Below, in pieces: positions 9,421 to 19,260 of a DNA stretch of 64,000 bases. Origin of the DNA: an uncultured Erysipelotrichaceae bacterium. GTDB taxonomy: Bacteria > Bacillota_I > Bacilli_A > RFN20 > CAG-826. The stretch lies in the NCBI GenBank assembly GCA_902802905.1, contig CADCNT010000009.1, positions 1-64,000 of the forward strand. Reading direction: 5' to 3'. The position numbers and the translations under genes are program-made. The first letter of the stretch is position 1; the number at the start of each line of letters is the position of its first letter. Below the pieces are notes generated by a model. The model saw only the letters and a program-made list of their open reading frames with translations. It was not told the origin of the DNA and did not search any database.

Positions 9421-9425
9421 GATGA

Positions 9426-10796
9426 TTAATGACCTCCTGAGGCAACAACTTCATCAAATGATTTACCAGCGAGTAAACCATCAATTTGATTGTTAAGTTC
9501 TAAGCAGACACCGACAACGATGATCATACCAGTACCACCTAAGACTAAGGAATTGTCTCCGCCAAATACACCAGACAAAGTCAGGATACTTGGTAAGGAA
9601 GCAATTAAGACTAAGGCCACAGCACCTAAGAATGTAACACGATTTAAAACTTTTCTAATGTAACGTTCAGTTTCAATACCAGGTTTAACTCCAGGAATAT
9701 AACTGCCGTTCTTTTGGAAGTTTTCCGCCATCTGTTGTGGGTCGATTTGTAAGTTGGCATAGAAGAAGGTAAACGCAACGATGAGGACAATATAGATTAA
9801 TAAGCCCCAAGGCATTGACCAGCTTCCCATATCGTACATATCGCTGGTGGAGAAGATCTTAAGCCATTTCGCGTCTGTGTTACCATCAATGAAGGCAGCG
9901 ATGACGCTTGGTGCCATAAGAAGTGAACTTGCGAAGATGACAGGGATAACTCCAGCGCTATTAATCTTAATAGGTAAGAAGCTAGCTCTTGCCATCGATT
10001 GAGTTTGTCCACCACCTTTACCAGAATGTTGAATTGGAATCTTTCTTTGAGATAATTCAACGAAGGTAACGAAGGCGATAATGACGATATACGCAACAAC
10101 GTACAAGATGAATTTGAATACTCCAGCGATAACTAATGCATCAGGACTACCTTGTGTGGTAGCGATGTATGTAGTGAACGCGTGGGAGAATTGATTTGGC
10201 AAGGAACACACGATACCTGCAAAGATGATCATGGAAATGCCATTTCCGATACCTTTAACAGAGATTTGGTCACCTAACCACATCACGAGCATTGTACCTG
10301 CTAACATGACGATGATGATATAGAGATATCCTAACCATTCTAAGTTGGATGCCGCTAAGGTTTCCATAAGTGGGAAAGAGACGGTATCTGTTGAGTTTTG
10401 AATGGTTTTGATAATGCCATATGCTTGCACCGCACCTAACATTAATGTTAAGTAACGGGTAGCATATTCCATTTTTCTTCTTCCGTATTGGCCTTGGCGT
10501 CTAAGCTCGGAAAGAGCTGGAAGAACATCAGTACTTAGTAATTGAACAATAATCTGAGCAGTGATGTATGGAGAGACACCGAGGGCGAAGATGGAGAACG
10601 TTTGTAACGTTCCACCTCCCAATAGGTTCATAAGAGATAAGGCAGACCCAGAATTGAGATAATCGTTCAATCCATCGGTTTTAACACCTGGGACTGTTAT
10701 CTGTGCTCCGATACGGAAGATAAAGAGGATGAGAATCGTAAACAAAATACGATTCATGATCTCCTTATTTTTAAGAATCGAAGCAATCTTTTTCAT
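9426..10796 (-). CDS. secY: Protein translocase subunit SecY
   Basis: Pore subunit of the Sec translocon, 456 residues with ten predicted membrane helices. Family motifs include TVPGVKTDGL near the N-terminus, GVSPYITAQIIVQLLS (TM2), the plug-proximal region, RKIPIQHSGK in the cytosolic loop and SYIPGVKPG before TM9-10. It sits in the usual L15-SecY-Adk order with a one-base gap after rplO. Confidence 0.98.
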   Translation of the reverse strand: MKKIASILKNKEIMNRILFTILILFIFRIGAQITVPGVKTDGLNDYLNSGSALSLMNLLGGGTLQTFSIFALGVSPYITAQIIVQLLSTDVLPALSELRRQGQYGRRKMEYATRYLTLMLGAVQAYGIIKTIQNSTDTVSFPLMETLAASNLEWLGYLYIIIVMLAGTMLVMWLGDQISVKGIGNGISMIIFAGIVCSLPNQFSHAFTTYIATTQGSPDALVIAGVFKFILYVVAYIVIIAFVTFVELSQRKIPIQHSGKGGGQTQSMARASFLPIKINSAGVIPVIFASSLLMAPSVIAAFIDGNTDAKWLKIFSTSDMYDMGSWSMPWGLLIYIVLIVAFTFFYANLQIDPQQMAENFQKNGSYIPGVKPGIETERYIRKVLNRVTFLGAVALVLIASLPSILTLSGVFGGDNSLVLGGTGMIIVVGVCLELNNQIDGLLAGKSFDEVVASGGH

Positions 10797-10797
10797 A

Positions 10798-11238
10798 TTA
10801 GATTACCTCAGCGGTTCCACCAGCGGCTTTAATGGCCTCTTCTGCACTCTTAGAGAATTTAGCAGCTTGCACTGTTAATTTCTTTTCGAGTTTGCCTTTT
10901 CCAAGGACTTTAACACCGTGGTATTCTTTGCCGATTAAGCCGGCTTCTTTGAGTAAAGCAGAGTTAACGACTGTGCCATCATCGAATCTGTTTAAATCTT
11001 CGACGTTAACCACAGCGTATTCCACACGGTTGACATTCTTGAAGCCTCTTTTTGGGAGTCTTCTCCATAAAGGCATTTGTCCACCTTCAAAGCCAAGCGC
11101 GACGCCACCACCACTACGGGCGTTTTGTCCTTTATGACCTTTACCAGCGGTCTTGCCATTTCCGGAGCCGATGCCTCTACCTTTGCGGTATTTTTCGCTT
11201 CTGCTTCCTTCAGTAGCTTGTAATTCATGTAATTTCAT
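10798..11238 (-). CDS. rplO: 50S ribosomal protein L15
   Basis: Large-subunit assembly protein, 146 residues, with the Gly/Arg-rich [20 protein letters not shown] and [10 protein letters not shown] motifs. An in-frame GTG at 11244 would add two residues, but the ATG at 11238 gives the canonical MKLHEL start and nine bases from GGAGG. It follows rpsE directly: rpmD, normally between the two, is absent. Confidence 0.97.
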   Translation of the reverse strand: MKLHELQATEGSRSEKYRKGRGIGSGNGKTAGKGHKGQNARSGGGVALGFEGGQMPLWRRLPKRGFKNVNRVEYAVVNVEDLNRFDDGTVVNSALLKEAGLIGKEYHGVKVLGKGKLEKKLTVQAAKFSKSAEEAIKAAGGTAEVI

Positions 11239-11252
11239 GTGCACAAACCTCC

Positions 11253-11882
11253 TTATTCTTTACCACGTAAAGCTTTCATTTCTTTGTAGCTCTTGAGGTT
11301 TTCTAAACCTTGATTGGTCGCTCTAATGATGTTGATTGGAGCGCGGCTACCATAGACTTTTGAGCACACGTTTTGGACACCTGCGAGTTCGAGGATAGCT
11401 CTGACTGGGCCACCGGCGATAATTCCAGTACCTTCAGGAGCTGGTTTTAAATAAACATTACAGGCACCATATTTTCCAACGATTTCGTGGGAAATAGTAT
11501 TACCTTTCACTAAGTGAATGGAATATAACTTTTTGCGAGCTTGTTCACTAGCCTTTTTGATGGCATCTGGGACTTCAGCGGCTTTGCTTAATGCAAATCC
11601 ATAGTGTCCTTTATGATCACCAACAACGACAAGGGCGGTGAATTTCATACGACGGCCACCTTTGACAGTCTTAGAAACACGGTTGATGAAGACGACTCTT
11701 TCTTCAAATTCGTCTTTCACTTCTCTTCTTTCTTTTCTGTCGCCACCTTTACGGTCAGGACGTGCGCCTTTACGGTCGCCATGTGGGCGTCTGTCTCCAC
11801 GAGGAGCTCTTTCTTCTTTAGGAGCCTCAGTAGCTGGAGCTTCTGCTTTTACTTCTTCAGTAACAACTTTTTCTTCTGCCAT
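11253..11882 (-). CDS. rpsE: 30S ribosomal protein S5 with a charged N-terminal extension
   Basis: S5 takes part in decoding accuracy and mRNA unwinding. The conserved core begins near residue 58 ([20 protein letters not shown]) and includes [20 protein letters not shown] and [18 protein letters not shown]. The preceding ~55 residues are a low-complexity tail rich in Ala, Glu, Arg, Lys and Pro ([18 protein letters not shown]), absent from typical S5 of about 165 residues. AAGGAG precedes the ATG, so the extension is probably translated. Related tails occur on L3, L5, L22, L23 and S17 in this operon. Confidence 0.96.
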   Translation of the reverse strand: MAEEKVVTEEVKAEAPATEAPKEERAPRGDRRPHGDRKGARPDRKGGDRKERREVKDEFEERVVFINRVSKTVKGGRRMKFTALVVVGDHKGHYGFALSKAAEVPDAIKKASEQARKKLYSIHLVKGNTISHEIVGKYGACNVYLKPAPEGTGIIAGGPVRAILELAGVQNVCSKVYGSRAPINIIRATNQGLENLKSYKEMKALRGKE

Positions 11883-11893
11883 TGTTTTTCTCC

Positions 11894-12250
11894 TTAGAAT
11901 TCTAAGCCAGCTTCACGAGCGGCTTCTGCAAGGGCTTTGACACGACCATGGTAGATATAACCAGATCTATCAAAGACAACCTTTTTAATTTTCTTAGCAA
12001 GGGCTTTTTTAGCGATATCAGCGCCAACTTTGCCTGCTGCTTCCACGTTGGAGCCGTTTTCAAGTTTCAAGCTCATAGAACTTGAAGCGACTAATGTGGT
12101 TTTATTCAAATCGTCAATGATTTGAGCTTCGATGTTTTTGTTAGAACGATAGACACATAATCTAGGACATTCTGGAGTGCCGTGAACTTTGGCTCTGACA
12201 CGAGCGTGTCTTCTAACTCTAGCGATGTTTTTGCTTTCTTTAGAAACCAT
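11894..12250 (-). CDS. rplR: 50S ribosomal protein L18
   Basis: 5S rRNA-binding protein, 118 residues. Family sequence: [37 protein letters not shown] and the C-terminal [20 protein letters not shown]. It lies 20 bases after rplF and 11 before rpsE. Confidence 0.97.
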   Translation of the reverse strand: MVSKESKNIARVRRHARVRAKVHGTPECPRLCVYRSNKNIEAQIIDDLNKTTLVASSSMSLKLENGSNVEAAGKVGADIAKKALAKKIKKVVFDRSGYIYHGRVKALAEAAREAGLEF

Positions 12251-12270
12251 TTTACATACCTACCTTTCTA

Positions 12271-12816
12271 TTATTTCTTACCGCCAGCACGTTTACCTTC
12301 TTTGGTAACGACGTGTTCGTCTTTGTAACGAATACCTTTACCTAAGTATGGTTCTGGTGGACGGACTTCACGGATTCTAGCAGCGGTTTGACCGACAGCT
12401 TGCTTATCAATACCTTCAACATCAATTTCAGTTGGGGAGACAAGAGTAATCTTGACACCTTCATTTGGATTGATGGTGATGGTGTGGCTATATCCAGCCC
12501 ATAAGACAACGGAAGTGCCTTGCATTTGAGCTTTATAACCAATACCACGCATTTCTAAGCTCTTTTTGTAACCTTGAGAGACACCGATAACTGCGTTATG
12601 GATGTTAGCTCTGGTTGTGCCGTGATTTTGTTTTGTTTGTTTTAATTCGTTTGCTCTTTTGCAAACAACGGTTGTACCTTCAACTTCAACGGTGATGCCT
12701 TTGTTGACTGGGACCACTACTGTGCCTTTTGGGCCGCTAACCTTAACGGTGCTGCCTTCAACGCTCACTGTGACACCTGCAGGAAGTTCAATATGTTTAT
12801 TACCAATACGTGACAT
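12271..12816 (-). CDS. rplF: 50S ribosomal protein L6
   Basis: Two-domain protein near the factor-binding site of the 50S subunit, 181 residues. Diagnostic stretches are MSRIGNKHIELPAGV at the start and RPPEPYLGKGIRY near the C-terminus. Standard length and position between rpsH and rplR. Confidence 0.98.
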   Translation of the reverse strand: MSRIGNKHIELPAGVTVSVEGSTVKVSGPKGTVVVPVNKGITVEVEGTTVVCKRANELKQTKQNHGTTRANIHNAVIGVSQGYKKSLEMRGIGYKAQMQGTSVVLWAGYSHTITINPNEGVKITLVSPTEIDVEGIDKQAVGQTAARIREVRPPEPYLGKGIRYKDEHVVTKEGKRAGGKK

Positions 12817-12827
12817 ATTTTTCCTCC

Positions 12828-13220
12828 TTACCAGACATAGGCGATTACTTCGCCACCGATTCCTAAGGTTCTTGCCTTAGCATCAGTCATCACACCTTGT
12901 GAAGTGGAGATGATAGCGATACCTAAACCTTTTAAAACTCTTGGGAGTTTGTCGCAGCCAACGTTAACACGTAAGCCTGGTTTAGAGATCTTCTTTAAGC
13001 CGGAGATAACTCTTGTGCCGTCTCCAGCGTATTTTAAGGTAAGAGTTAATTCTTTTTTGGTTTGACCTTTGACTTTATAGTCAACGATGAAACCTTCTTC
13101 TTTAAGAATCTTTGCAATTTCTACCTTCATCTTGCTAGAAGGCATTTTTACAGTTTCATATTTTAATGCGTTAGCATTTCTAATGCGGGTAAGCATATCC
13201 GCAATTGGATCTGTCATCAT
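12828..13220 (-). CDS. rpsH: 30S ribosomal protein S8
   Basis: 16S rRNA central-domain binder, 130 residues: [13 protein letters not shown] at the start, [20 protein letters not shown] and the C-terminal GGEVIAYVW. Two consecutive ATG codons are possible starts; the first is annotated and the second would remove one Met. In many bacteria S8 represses the spc operon; no separate spc leader is evident here. Confidence 0.97.
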   Translation of the reverse strand: MMTDPIADMLTRIRNANALKYETVKMPSSKMKVEIAKILKEEGFIVDYKVKGQTKKELTLTLKYAGDGTRVISGLKKISKPGLRVNVGCDKLPRVLKGLGIAIISTSQGVMTDAKARTLGIGGEVIAYVW

Positions 13221-13239
13221 AATCGATTTTGCCTCCTTA

Positions 13240-13425
13240 TTACCAAGATGATTTCTTTAAGCCTGGGATTTCACCCTTGTATGCGAGTTCACGAATACAA
13301 ATACGGCATAAATGGAATTTTGAATAGACAGCGTGAGGACGTCCGCAACGTTCACAACGTGTATATTCTCTAACTTTGTACTTTTTAGGTCTCGCACAGC
13401 GGACCTTTGCACTGGTTTTTGCCAT
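13240..13425 (-). CDS. rpsN: 30S ribosomal protein S14, zinc-binding type Z
   Basis: Short S14 of 61 residues with a complete zinc ribbon, CERCGR and CRICIREL. This is the ancestral zinc-containing form (rpsZ), used when zinc is sufficient. No zinc-free paralogue is present in the window. Confidence 0.97.
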   Translation of the reverse strand: MAKTSAKVRCARPKKYKVREYTRCERCGRPHAVYSKFHLCRICIRELAYKGEIPGLKKSSW

Positions 13426-13444
13426 GTACTATTGGGACTCCTTT

Positions 13445-14143
13445 CTATCTAGCGAATGGCATACCTAATAAATCTAATAAGGTATACGCTTCGTCGTCAG
13501 TTTTTGCGGTAGTGACGATAACGACGTCCATACCTCTGACTTTGGTGACTTTATCATAGTCAATTTCAGGGAAGATTAATTGTTCTTTGACACCTAAGGT
13601 GTAGTTACCACGACCATCAAAGGCGTTCTTGCTAACACCACGGAAGTCACGAACACGTGGGAGGGCGATAGAGACGAGCTTATCGTAGAAGTCCCACATT
13701 CTCACTCCTCTTAAAGTGACTTTACAGCCAATGCTTTGGCCTTCTCTTAATTTGAAGGAAGCGATGGATTTCTTAGCTTTGGTAATGATTGGTTTTTGAC
13801 CAGAGATTTGTGTTAATTCGGCCACTGCTTCTTCTAATCTTTTCGCGTCTTGGGTGGCGTCACCGACACCGATGTTGACGACGATTTTATTTAAGGCTGG
13901 GATTTCCATGACGGAGGAGTAATGATATTTCTCTAAAAGAGCTTTTCTAACTTCTTCTTCATATTTGACTTTTAATCTTGGTTGGATTGCAGCCTTTTTG
14001 TTTCCAGTCTTTTCTTTTTTTGCTTTTGGAGCAGCCTTTGGGGCTTCTTCCACTGGAGCAGCTTTAGGGGCTTCAGCTTTTGGTGCAGCTTTTTTTGCAG
14101 TACTTGCTGGTTTTTTAGCTGCTGGTTTCTTTTCTTCTGCCAT
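13445..14143 (-). CDS. rplE: 50S ribosomal protein L5 with an Ala/Lys/Pro-rich N-terminal tail
   Basis: 5S rRNA-binding protein of the central protuberance. The normal ~180-residue core starts around residue 52 ([20 protein letters not shown]) and includes [31 protein letters not shown] and the C-terminal [15 protein letters not shown]. The first ~50 residues are repetitive ([20 protein letters not shown]), basic and probably disordered. An AGGAGG sits just before the upstream ATG, so the tail is likely real. Confidence 0.96.
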   Translation of the reverse strand: MAEEKKPAAKKPASTAKKAAPKAEAPKAAPVEEAPKAAPKAKKEKTGNKKAAIQPRLKVKYEEEVRKALLEKYHYSSVMEIPALNKIVVNIGVGDATQDAKRLEEAVAELTQISGQKPIITKAKKSIASFKLREGQSIGCKVTLRGVRMWDFYDKLVSIALPRVRDFRGVSKNAFDGRGNYTLGVKEQLIFPEIDYDKVTKVRGMDVVIVTTAKTDDEAYTLLDLLGMPFAR

Positions 14144-14156
14144 TATTCACTCCTCC

Positions 14157-14462
14157 TTATAACTCAGTGCCGCTTCTTTTGGCGACTCTGACTTTCTTTC
14201 CTTTAACCACTTTGTGACCAATTCTTGTTGGTTTTTTGGTTTTTGGATCAACAAGCATCACGTTTGAAGCATCGATTGGAGCGTAGATCTCGACAACGCT
14301 TCCTTCTGGATTTTGTTGAGTTGGTTTTTTGTGTTTTTTACGAAGATTGACACCTTCGACAACGACACGGTTGGTTTTTGGGTCAACCTTTTGGATGACA
14401 CCAGTCTTACCTTTATCTTTGCCAGAGATGACAATGACTTTATCGCCTTTTAATAATTTCAT
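14157..14462 (-). CDS. rplX: 50S ribosomal protein L24
   Basis: Assembly-initiating KOW-domain protein, 101 residues: [20 protein letters not shown] at the N-terminus, then [20 protein letters not shown]. Standard length; 13-14 bases separate it from rplN and rplE. Confidence 0.97.
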   Translation of the reverse strand: MKLLKGDKVIVISGKDKGKTGVIQKVDPKTNRVVVEGVNLRKKHKKPTQQNPEGSVVEIYAPIDASNVMLVDPKTKKPTRIGHKVVKGKKVRVAKRSGTEL

Positions 14463-14475
14463 TGGTCAATCCTCC

Positions 14476-14853
14476 TTATAACACTTCACTAGCGAGGGAT
14501 AAGATTTTCATAAATCCTTCTTCGCCTTTTTCTCTTAACTCACGAGCGACAGGTCCAAAGACACGGGTGCCGATTGGAGCATTATCATCGTTGATGATAA
14601 CAACTGCGTTGTCATCGAAGGCGATGGTGCTGCCATCTGCTCTAAGAGTTGGTTTCTTACATCTGACGATAACACATCTAACAACGTCACCTTTTTTCAC
14701 TTTTCCATTTGGAATCGCTTCTTTAACAGAACATTTGATGATGTCACCAATGTAAGAGGTTTTTCTTTTACTTCCTCCGTAGAGGGTGAAAGCACGAACT
14801 TTACGTGCGCCACTATTATCAGCGACGACGAGATTAGTTTCCTTTTGGATCAT
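14476..14853 (-). CDS. rplN: 50S ribosomal protein L14
   Basis: Large-subunit protein at the 30S interface, 125 residues. Conserved parts: [29 protein letters not shown] and [13 protein letters not shown]. Three extra residues relative to the usual 122 are not significant. Confidence 0.98.
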   Translation of the reverse strand: MIQKETNLVVADNSGARKVRAFTLYGGSKRKTSYIGDIIKCSVKEAIPNGKVKKGDVVRCVIVRCKKPTLRADGSTIAFDDNAVVIINDDNAPIGTRVFGPVARELREKGEEGFMKILSLASEVL

Positions 14854-14856
14854 AAA

Positions 14857-15249
14857 CTATTCGGCCTCCTTTTCTTCTTTAGCTGGTTCAGCTTCTTCTT
14901 TCTCTACTGCAGGTTTCTCTTCGACTTCTTCAGTAGCAATTTCACCAGTTAAGATTTCTTCTTTAAGCTCTTTTTCAGCTTCTTTGACTGACAATTCAGC
15001 AGTCTTATCAATTGAGACTAATCTGAAGCGTTTGGTAGCAGAGAGTTTTCTAGTTTCCATAATGGTCACGACATCTCCGACTTTGGCTTCGTTATTCTCA
15101 TCGTGCGCGTAATATTTCTTTCTATATTTAACGCGCTTTCCATATTTGGCGTGTTTCTTGTGAGTTTCAACAAGGACTGCAATGGTCTTGTCGTTTTTGT
15201 TACTAACAACTACGCCTTGAATGGAACGTCTTAAATTTCTTTCTTCCAT
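14857..15249 (-). CDS. rpsQ: 30S ribosomal protein S17 with an acidic C-terminal tail
   Basis: 16S rRNA 5'-domain binder. Residues 1-85 are the usual OB-fold ([56 protein letters not shown]). The protein then continues for about 40 residues rich in Glu, Ala, Lys and Pro ([20 protein letters not shown]), whereas typical S17 stops near residue 87. Three bases separate it from rplN. Confidence 0.96.
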   Translation of the reverse strand: MEERNLRRSIQGVVVSNKNDKTIAVLVETHKKHAKYGKRVKYRKKYYAHDENNEAKVGDVVTIMETRKLSATKRFRLVSIDKTAELSVKEAEKELKEEILTGEIATEEVEEKPAVEKEEAEPAKEEKEAE

Positions 15250-15262
15250 TTTTTGTCACTCC

Positions 15263-15463
15263 TTATTTGGCTTCACTTAATTCTCTTTCGCGTAACACCA
15301 TATTGACGCGAGCGATGTCTCTACGGACAGTAATGACATCTTCTCCTCTTTCAAGTGTACCGACGGCTTTTTTACGTCTTAACTCGAAGAGTTGTTCTTT
15401 TAATGAGTAGAGCTTTTCTTTGAGCTCACTCGTAGACATTGCACGAACTTCGCTAATTTTCAT
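15263..15463 (-). CDS. rpmC: 50S ribosomal protein L29
   Basis: Helical-hairpin protein at the exit tunnel, 66 residues: KISEVRAMSTSELKEKLYSL, LFELRRKKAVGTLERGEDV and RRDIARVNMVLRERE. Five bases downstream of rplP. Confidence 0.97.
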   Translation of the reverse strand: MKISEVRAMSTSELKEKLYSLKEQLFELRRKKAVGTLERGEDVITVRRDIARVNMVLRERELSEAK

Positions 15464-15468
15464 TGCTC

Positions 15469-15879
15469 TTACTCTCCTTTACTAACAACTTTACATTTGA
15501 TTGGGAGTTTGTAGGCCGCTAATCGAAGTGCTTCACGAGCAACTTCAGGGTCAACGCCTCCGATTTCAAACATAACACGTCCTTTTTGGACGACTGCCAC
15601 CCAATCCTCTGGTGAACCTTTTCCGGAACCCATACGAACTTCAGCAGGTTTTTTGGTTTTGGCTAAGTGAGGGAAAATTCTAATCCAAATTTGTCCTCCA
15701 CGTTTGGTGTATCTGGCAAGCACGATACGAGCAGCTTCGATTTGTCTTGTGGTGATCCATGCGCCTTCAAGAGCTTGAAGACCGAATTCACCGAAGCTAA
15801 TTTCAGCGCCACCTTTGGTGTGACCTTCATATCTAATGATATGTGGACGACGCCATTTCACTCTTTTTGGTTGTAACAT
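15469..15879 (-). CDS. rplP: 50S ribosomal protein L16
   Basis: A-site-proximal large-subunit protein, 136 residues. Conserved: [37 protein letters not shown] and [18 protein letters not shown]. It starts three bases after the S3 stop. Confidence 0.97.
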   Translation of the reverse strand: MLQPKRVKWRRPHIIRYEGHTKGGAEISFGEFGLQALEGAWITTRQIEAARIVLARYTKRGGQIWIRIFPHLAKTKKPAEVRMGSGKGSPEDWVAVVQKGRVMFEIGGVDPEVAREALRLAAYKLPIKCKVVSKGE

Positions 15880-15882
15880 CGC

Positions 15883-16554
15883 TTACTCTCCTTTCTCGGA
15901 CTTGCGGAGTTCTGGACGGATTTCTCCTCTACAGATCCAGACTTTGACACCTAAACGTCCATATTGAGTAGCAGCTTCTGCCACCGCGTAATCGATATCG
16001 CTTCTAAGAGTGTGTAGAGGGATAACTCCTTCTTTATAGCCTTCACTACGAGCGATGTCAGCACCACCAAGTCTACCAGAGACCATGGTTCTACATCCTT
16101 TAGCGCCAGCTTTTCTAACTCTTTGAATCGCTTTCTTTTGCACGGTTCTAAAGCTTGCTCTTTCTTCTAATTGTTTTGCAATTGTTTGGGCAACGATGGT
16201 TGCGTCTAAGTCTGGGTTTTTGACTTCCACTACATCCACGCGCACGCTCTTATTATTAATTAATTTAACAAGAGCTTCTTTTAATGCAAGGATGTTTTTG
16301 CCGTCTTGACCGATGACCACGCCTGGGCGAGCCACGAAGACTTTGGCGACAACACTTGTGCCTTTATCAGTTTTGGTTCTTTCAATTTCAACGTGAGATA
16401 ACAAAGCTTCTTTAAGAGCTTTTTCAAGATATTTACGAATCTTAATGTCTTCGTTTAAGTAGACATGATATTCATTGTCATCAGCGTACCAACGAGAATT
16501 CCAATCCTTGTTGATACCGACACGCATGCCGACTGGATTAACTTTTTGACCCAT
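15883..16554 (-). CDS. rpsC: 30S ribosomal protein S3
   Basis: mRNA-entry protein of the 30S subunit, 223 residues. A KH domain carries VARPGVVIGQDGKNI, and the C-terminal domain contains RTMVSGRLGGADIARSEGYK and GVKVWICRGEI. The order S19-L22-S3-L16 is standard. Confidence 0.98.
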   Translation of the reverse strand: MGQKVNPVGMRVGINKDWNSRWYADDNEYHVYLNEDIKIRKYLEKALKEALLSHVEIERTKTDKGTSVVAKVFVARPGVVIGQDGKNILALKEALVKLINNKSVRVDVVEVKNPDLDATIVAQTIAKQLEERASFRTVQKKAIQRVRKAGAKGCRTMVSGRLGGADIARSEGYKEGVIPLHTLRSDIDYAVAEAATQYGRLGVKVWICRGEIRPELRKSEKGE

Positions 16555-16567
16555 TGTATCTTTCTCC

Positions 16568-17065
16568 TTATCTCATTTTCACTACCACAGTAATGTGGCA
16601 AGCTCTTTTCACTAAACCAGAAGCGGAACCTTTCGCTCTTGGTAAGTATCTTCTCATTCTTAAGCCGTCTGTAGCATAGATCTCTTTGATATATAATCTT
16701 TCTTGATCCATACCGAAGTTGTTGACGGCGTTGGCCACTGCGGACTTGAGTACTTTAGTAACTGGTTCGCTAGCAGCGCGGTTGATGTTTCTTAATAAAC
16801 CTAATGCGACTTTGACATCTTTACCTCTAATTTGGTCGATGACTAAGCGAGCTTTACGAGGAGTCACTCTCACGTTAGTAGCGACGGCTCTAGCTTCTGT
16901 TGGCATTGGCTTTTTAGGAGCTTCAACTTTCTTTTCTTCTTTTTTGGCCTTAGCGGCTTTTTTAGGAGCTTCTTCAACAGGTGCTTCTTCAACTTTTGCT
17001 TCTTCTACTTTAGCGGCTTTTTTAGGAGCAGCTTTCTTTGCAGGAGCTTTCTTTGTTTCTGCCAT
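16568..17065 (-). CDS. rplV: 50S ribosomal protein L22 with an Ala/Lys/Glu-rich N-terminal tail
   Basis: Exit-tunnel protein. The core from about residue 60 is normal (RAVATNVRVTPRKARLVIDQ, QERLYIKEIYATDGLRMRRY, PRAKGSASGLVKRACHITVV). About 55 residues precede it, with repeats of KKAAPKKAA and EEAP. The ATG at 17065 is chosen because GGAGGT lies five bases upstream; a further in-frame ATG at 17080 overlaps the S19 stop and would put that GGAGGT inside the reading frame. In Mycoplasma pneumoniae, L22 and several other ribosomal proteins also carry extra tails, so this may be a lineage trait. Confidence 0.95.
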   Translation of the reverse strand: MAETKKAPAKKAAPKKAAKVEEAKVEEAPVEEAPKKAAKAKKEEKKVEAPKKPMPTEARAVATNVRVTPRKARLVIDQIRGKDVKVALGLLRNINRAASEPVTKVLKSAVANAVNNFGMDQERLYIKEIYATDGLRMRRYLPRAKGSASGLVKRACHITVVVKMR

Positions 17066-17079
17066 GTTTTTACCTCCCA

Positions 17080-17373
17080 TTATTTAGCGGCTGCTGCTGC
17101 TTTATCTTCAGCAGTGTGGCCAGTATGACCGGTGTATTTTCTGGTTGGAGAGAATTCACCGAGTTTATGTCCTACCATATCGTCTGTGACGTACACGGAG
17201 ATGTGTTCTTTTCCGTTGTAAACCGCGAAGGTGTGTCCGACAAATGATGGATAGATTGTGCTACGGCGGGACCATGTCTTGATCACTTCTTTTTTGCCAG
17301 CAGCGTTTAAAGCTTCGACTTTTTTCATTAAGTGAGCATCGACGAATGCGCCTTTTTTCAAACTTCTTGCCAT
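17080..17373 (-). CDS. rpsS: 30S ribosomal protein S19
   Basis: Head protein of the 30S subunit, 97 residues: [40 protein letters not shown] and [18 protein letters not shown]. The last few residues ([10 protein letters not shown]) are a short Ala-rich end. Confidence 0.97.
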   Translation of the reverse strand: MARSLKKGAFVDAHLMKKVEALNAAGKKEVIKTWSRRSTIYPSFVGHTFAVYNGKEHISVYVTDDMVGHKLGEFSPTRKYTGHTGHTAEDKAAAAAK

Positions 17374-17386
17374 TTGCGTTTACCTC

Positions 17387-18220
17387 CTATTTCGCGTTAC
17401 GTCTACGAACGATTAACTTAGTAGACTTTTTCTTGTTATTTCTGGTCTTGACACCCATTGCACGTTTGCCCCAAGGTGTTCTTGGTGCATCACGTCCGAC
17501 TGGGGACTTACCTTCACCACCACCATGTGGGTGGTCGCATGGGTTCATAACTGAACCTCTAACTGTTGGTCTTGTGCCATACCATCTAGTTTTACCGGCT
17601 TTACCAAGATTGATTAAGTTCCAATCTTCGTTACCGACTGTACCGATTGTAGCTCTACAAGTGCCTAACACTTTTCTCATTTCACCACTGGCTAATCTGA
17701 CCATTGTGTATTTGCCTTCGCTACCAAGCACTTGGGCAGCAGCTCCAGCAGCTCTACATAATTGTCCGCCTTTACCTGGGATTAATTCGACGTTGTGGAC
17801 GAATGTACCTTCAGGAATGTTTTTAAGTGGTAAGGCGTTTCCGATTTTAATATCAACGGATTCGCCAGATATGATTTTATCCCCGACTTTGAGATCTTTT
17901 GGTGCGAGAATGTATCTCTTTTCACCGTCCAAATATGCAACTAAGCAAATGTTAGCGTTTCTATTTGGGTCATACTCAACAGTCTTTACAACAGCAGGGA
18001 TATTGTCCTTATTACGTTTGAAGTCAATTAAACGGTATTTACGTTTGTGACCTCCACCAATGTGGCGGCAGGTGATAACGCCTTGGTTATTTCTTCCGCC
18101 AGATTTGGATAAACTGACTAATAAACTTTTTTCAGGAGTGCTTGTTGTAATTTCTTCGAATGTCGAGTTTGTCATGCTACGTCTACTTGGAGATGTAGGC
18201 TTGTAAGTTCTAATTGACAT
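17387..18220 (-). CDS. rplB: 50S ribosomal protein L2
   Basis: Core 23S rRNA-binding protein required for subunit association, 277 residues. Signatures: [35 protein letters not shown] and [20 protein letters not shown], containing the conserved His near the peptidyl-transferase centre. Confidence 0.98.
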   Translation of the reverse strand: MSIRTYKPTSPSRRSMTNSTFEEITTSTPEKSLLVSLSKSGGRNNQGVITCRHIGGGHKRKYRLIDFKRNKDNIPAVVKTVEYDPNRNANICLVAYLDGEKRYILAPKDLKVGDKIISGESVDIKIGNALPLKNIPEGTFVHNVELIPGKGGQLCRAAGAAAQVLGSEGKYTMVRLASGEMRKVLGTCRATIGTVGNEDWNLINLGKAGKTRWYGTRPTVRGSVMNPCDHPHGGGEGKSPVGRDAPRTPWGKRAMGVKTRNNKKKSTKLIVRRRNAK

Positions 18221-18257
18221 TACTTTTTCCTCCTATAATTTGAGAATATGAACTTGA

Positions 18258-18599
18258 TTATTCTCTGAATAAGTCGATTGCTTCACCTTCAGCGATGGTG
18301 ACAATCGCTTTCTTATAACCTTGGATATGTCCGTGATAACGGGTTCCTCTGGTTGTAGCTTTTGGATGAACGTTTGAGATTTGAACATCAACGACTTTCA
18401 CTTGGAAGATTCTTTCAAATGCGAGTTTGACTTCAGTCTTGTTTGCATCCTTAGCAACTTTCACTGTGACCTTGTTTAAGTTTTGCATACCGGCCATAGA
18501 CTTTTCAGTGATGACTGGTTTTAAGATAACAGCGAAGTCTTTTTCTGTTGGTTTTTGGAAGCTACTTTTTGGAGCTTCAACTTTCTTTTTGGCTGCCAT
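18258..18599 (-). CDS. rplW: 50S ribosomal protein L23 with a short basic N-terminal tail
   Basis: Exit-site protein that docks SRP and trigger factor. The core starts near residue 20 (DFAVILKPVITEKSMAGM), with ANKTEVKLAFERIFQVKV and GHIQGYKKAIVTI. About 18 extra residues (MAAKKKVEAPKSSFQKPTEK) precede it. A start two bases after rplD indicates coupling. Confidence 0.96.
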   Translation of the reverse strand: MAAKKKVEAPKSSFQKPTEKDFAVILKPVITEKSMAGMQNLNKVTVKVAKDANKTEVKLAFERIFQVKVVDVQISNVHPKATTRGTRYHGHIQGYKKAIVTIAEGEAIDLFRE

Positions 18600-18601
18600 A
18601 A

Positions 18602-19240
18602 TTATTTAAGTGCCTCCTCAACTTGTTTGGTAGCGGCTTGGCTGAGCACTAACTTGTCGGCGTTTAACACGTCATAGACAGAGACGTTATCAGCGGTGAC
18701 CACTCTTGCGTAATCAACATTACGTGCGCTGGCGAATAAATTTTCATCAATTTCGCTCACGACCACTAAAGTCTTAACTTCAGATTTGAGAGCTTTTAAC
18801 ATCTTGACGAAGTCTTTAGTCTTTTTGCCACCGAATTTGATTTCATCAACAACGACGAGATCAGCTGGGGTTTTAAGAGAAAGAGCACTTCTTAAGGCTA
18901 ATTGATGTTCTTTTCTGTTTTGGGAAATGATGAAGTTTTGGTTACCAACTGGTCCAAAGACGGTTCCACCACCGACCCACACTGGGGATCTGGAGCTACC
19001 AGCACGAGCTCTACCGGTTCCCTTTTGTCTCCATGGCTTTTTGCCACCGCCAGAGACTTCATGTCTAACCTTTGTCTTTGCAGTTGCTTGACGTTGGTTA
19101 GCTTGTTCGACTTGGACGGCGTTGAACATTGCTTGCTTATGAGGTTCGATACCGAACACAGATGCGGCTAAGCTGATTTTGCCGACTTCTTCGCCGGCCA
19201 TGTTAACTAACTTAACACTGACGGATTTCTTTTCTGCCAT
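18602..19240 (-). CDS. rplD: 50S ribosomal protein L4
   Basis: Tunnel-lining protein and, in several bacteria, the autogenous repressor of the S10 operon. 212 residues: GKISLAASVFGIEPHKQAMF, the tunnel loop GGGKKPWRQKGTGRARAGS and a Rossmann-like C-terminal half. If the leader at 20331-20455 is an L4-binding leader, this is its ligand; that is inference. Confidence 0.97.
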   Translation of the reverse strand: MAEKKSVSVKLVNMAGEEVGKISLAASVFGIEPHKQAMFNAVQVEQANQRQATAKTKVRHEVSGGGKKPWRQKGTGRARAGSSRSPVWVGGGTVFGPVGNQNFIISQNRKEHQLALRSALSLKTPADLVVVDEIKFGGKKTKDFVKMLKALKSEVKTLVVVSEIDENLFASARNVDYARVVTADNVSVYDVLNADKLVLSQAATKQVEEALK

Positions 19241-19260
19241 AAATCTGTTCTCCTTTCGTC

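Noticed and set aside
10832-18050. Long open frames on the plus strand opposite the ribosomal genes (for example 17346-18050, 234 codons)
   Set aside because: They are antisense shadows of highly conserved ribosomal genes, lack Shine-Dalgarno sites and have Ser/Leu/Phe-rich, non-protein-like composition.
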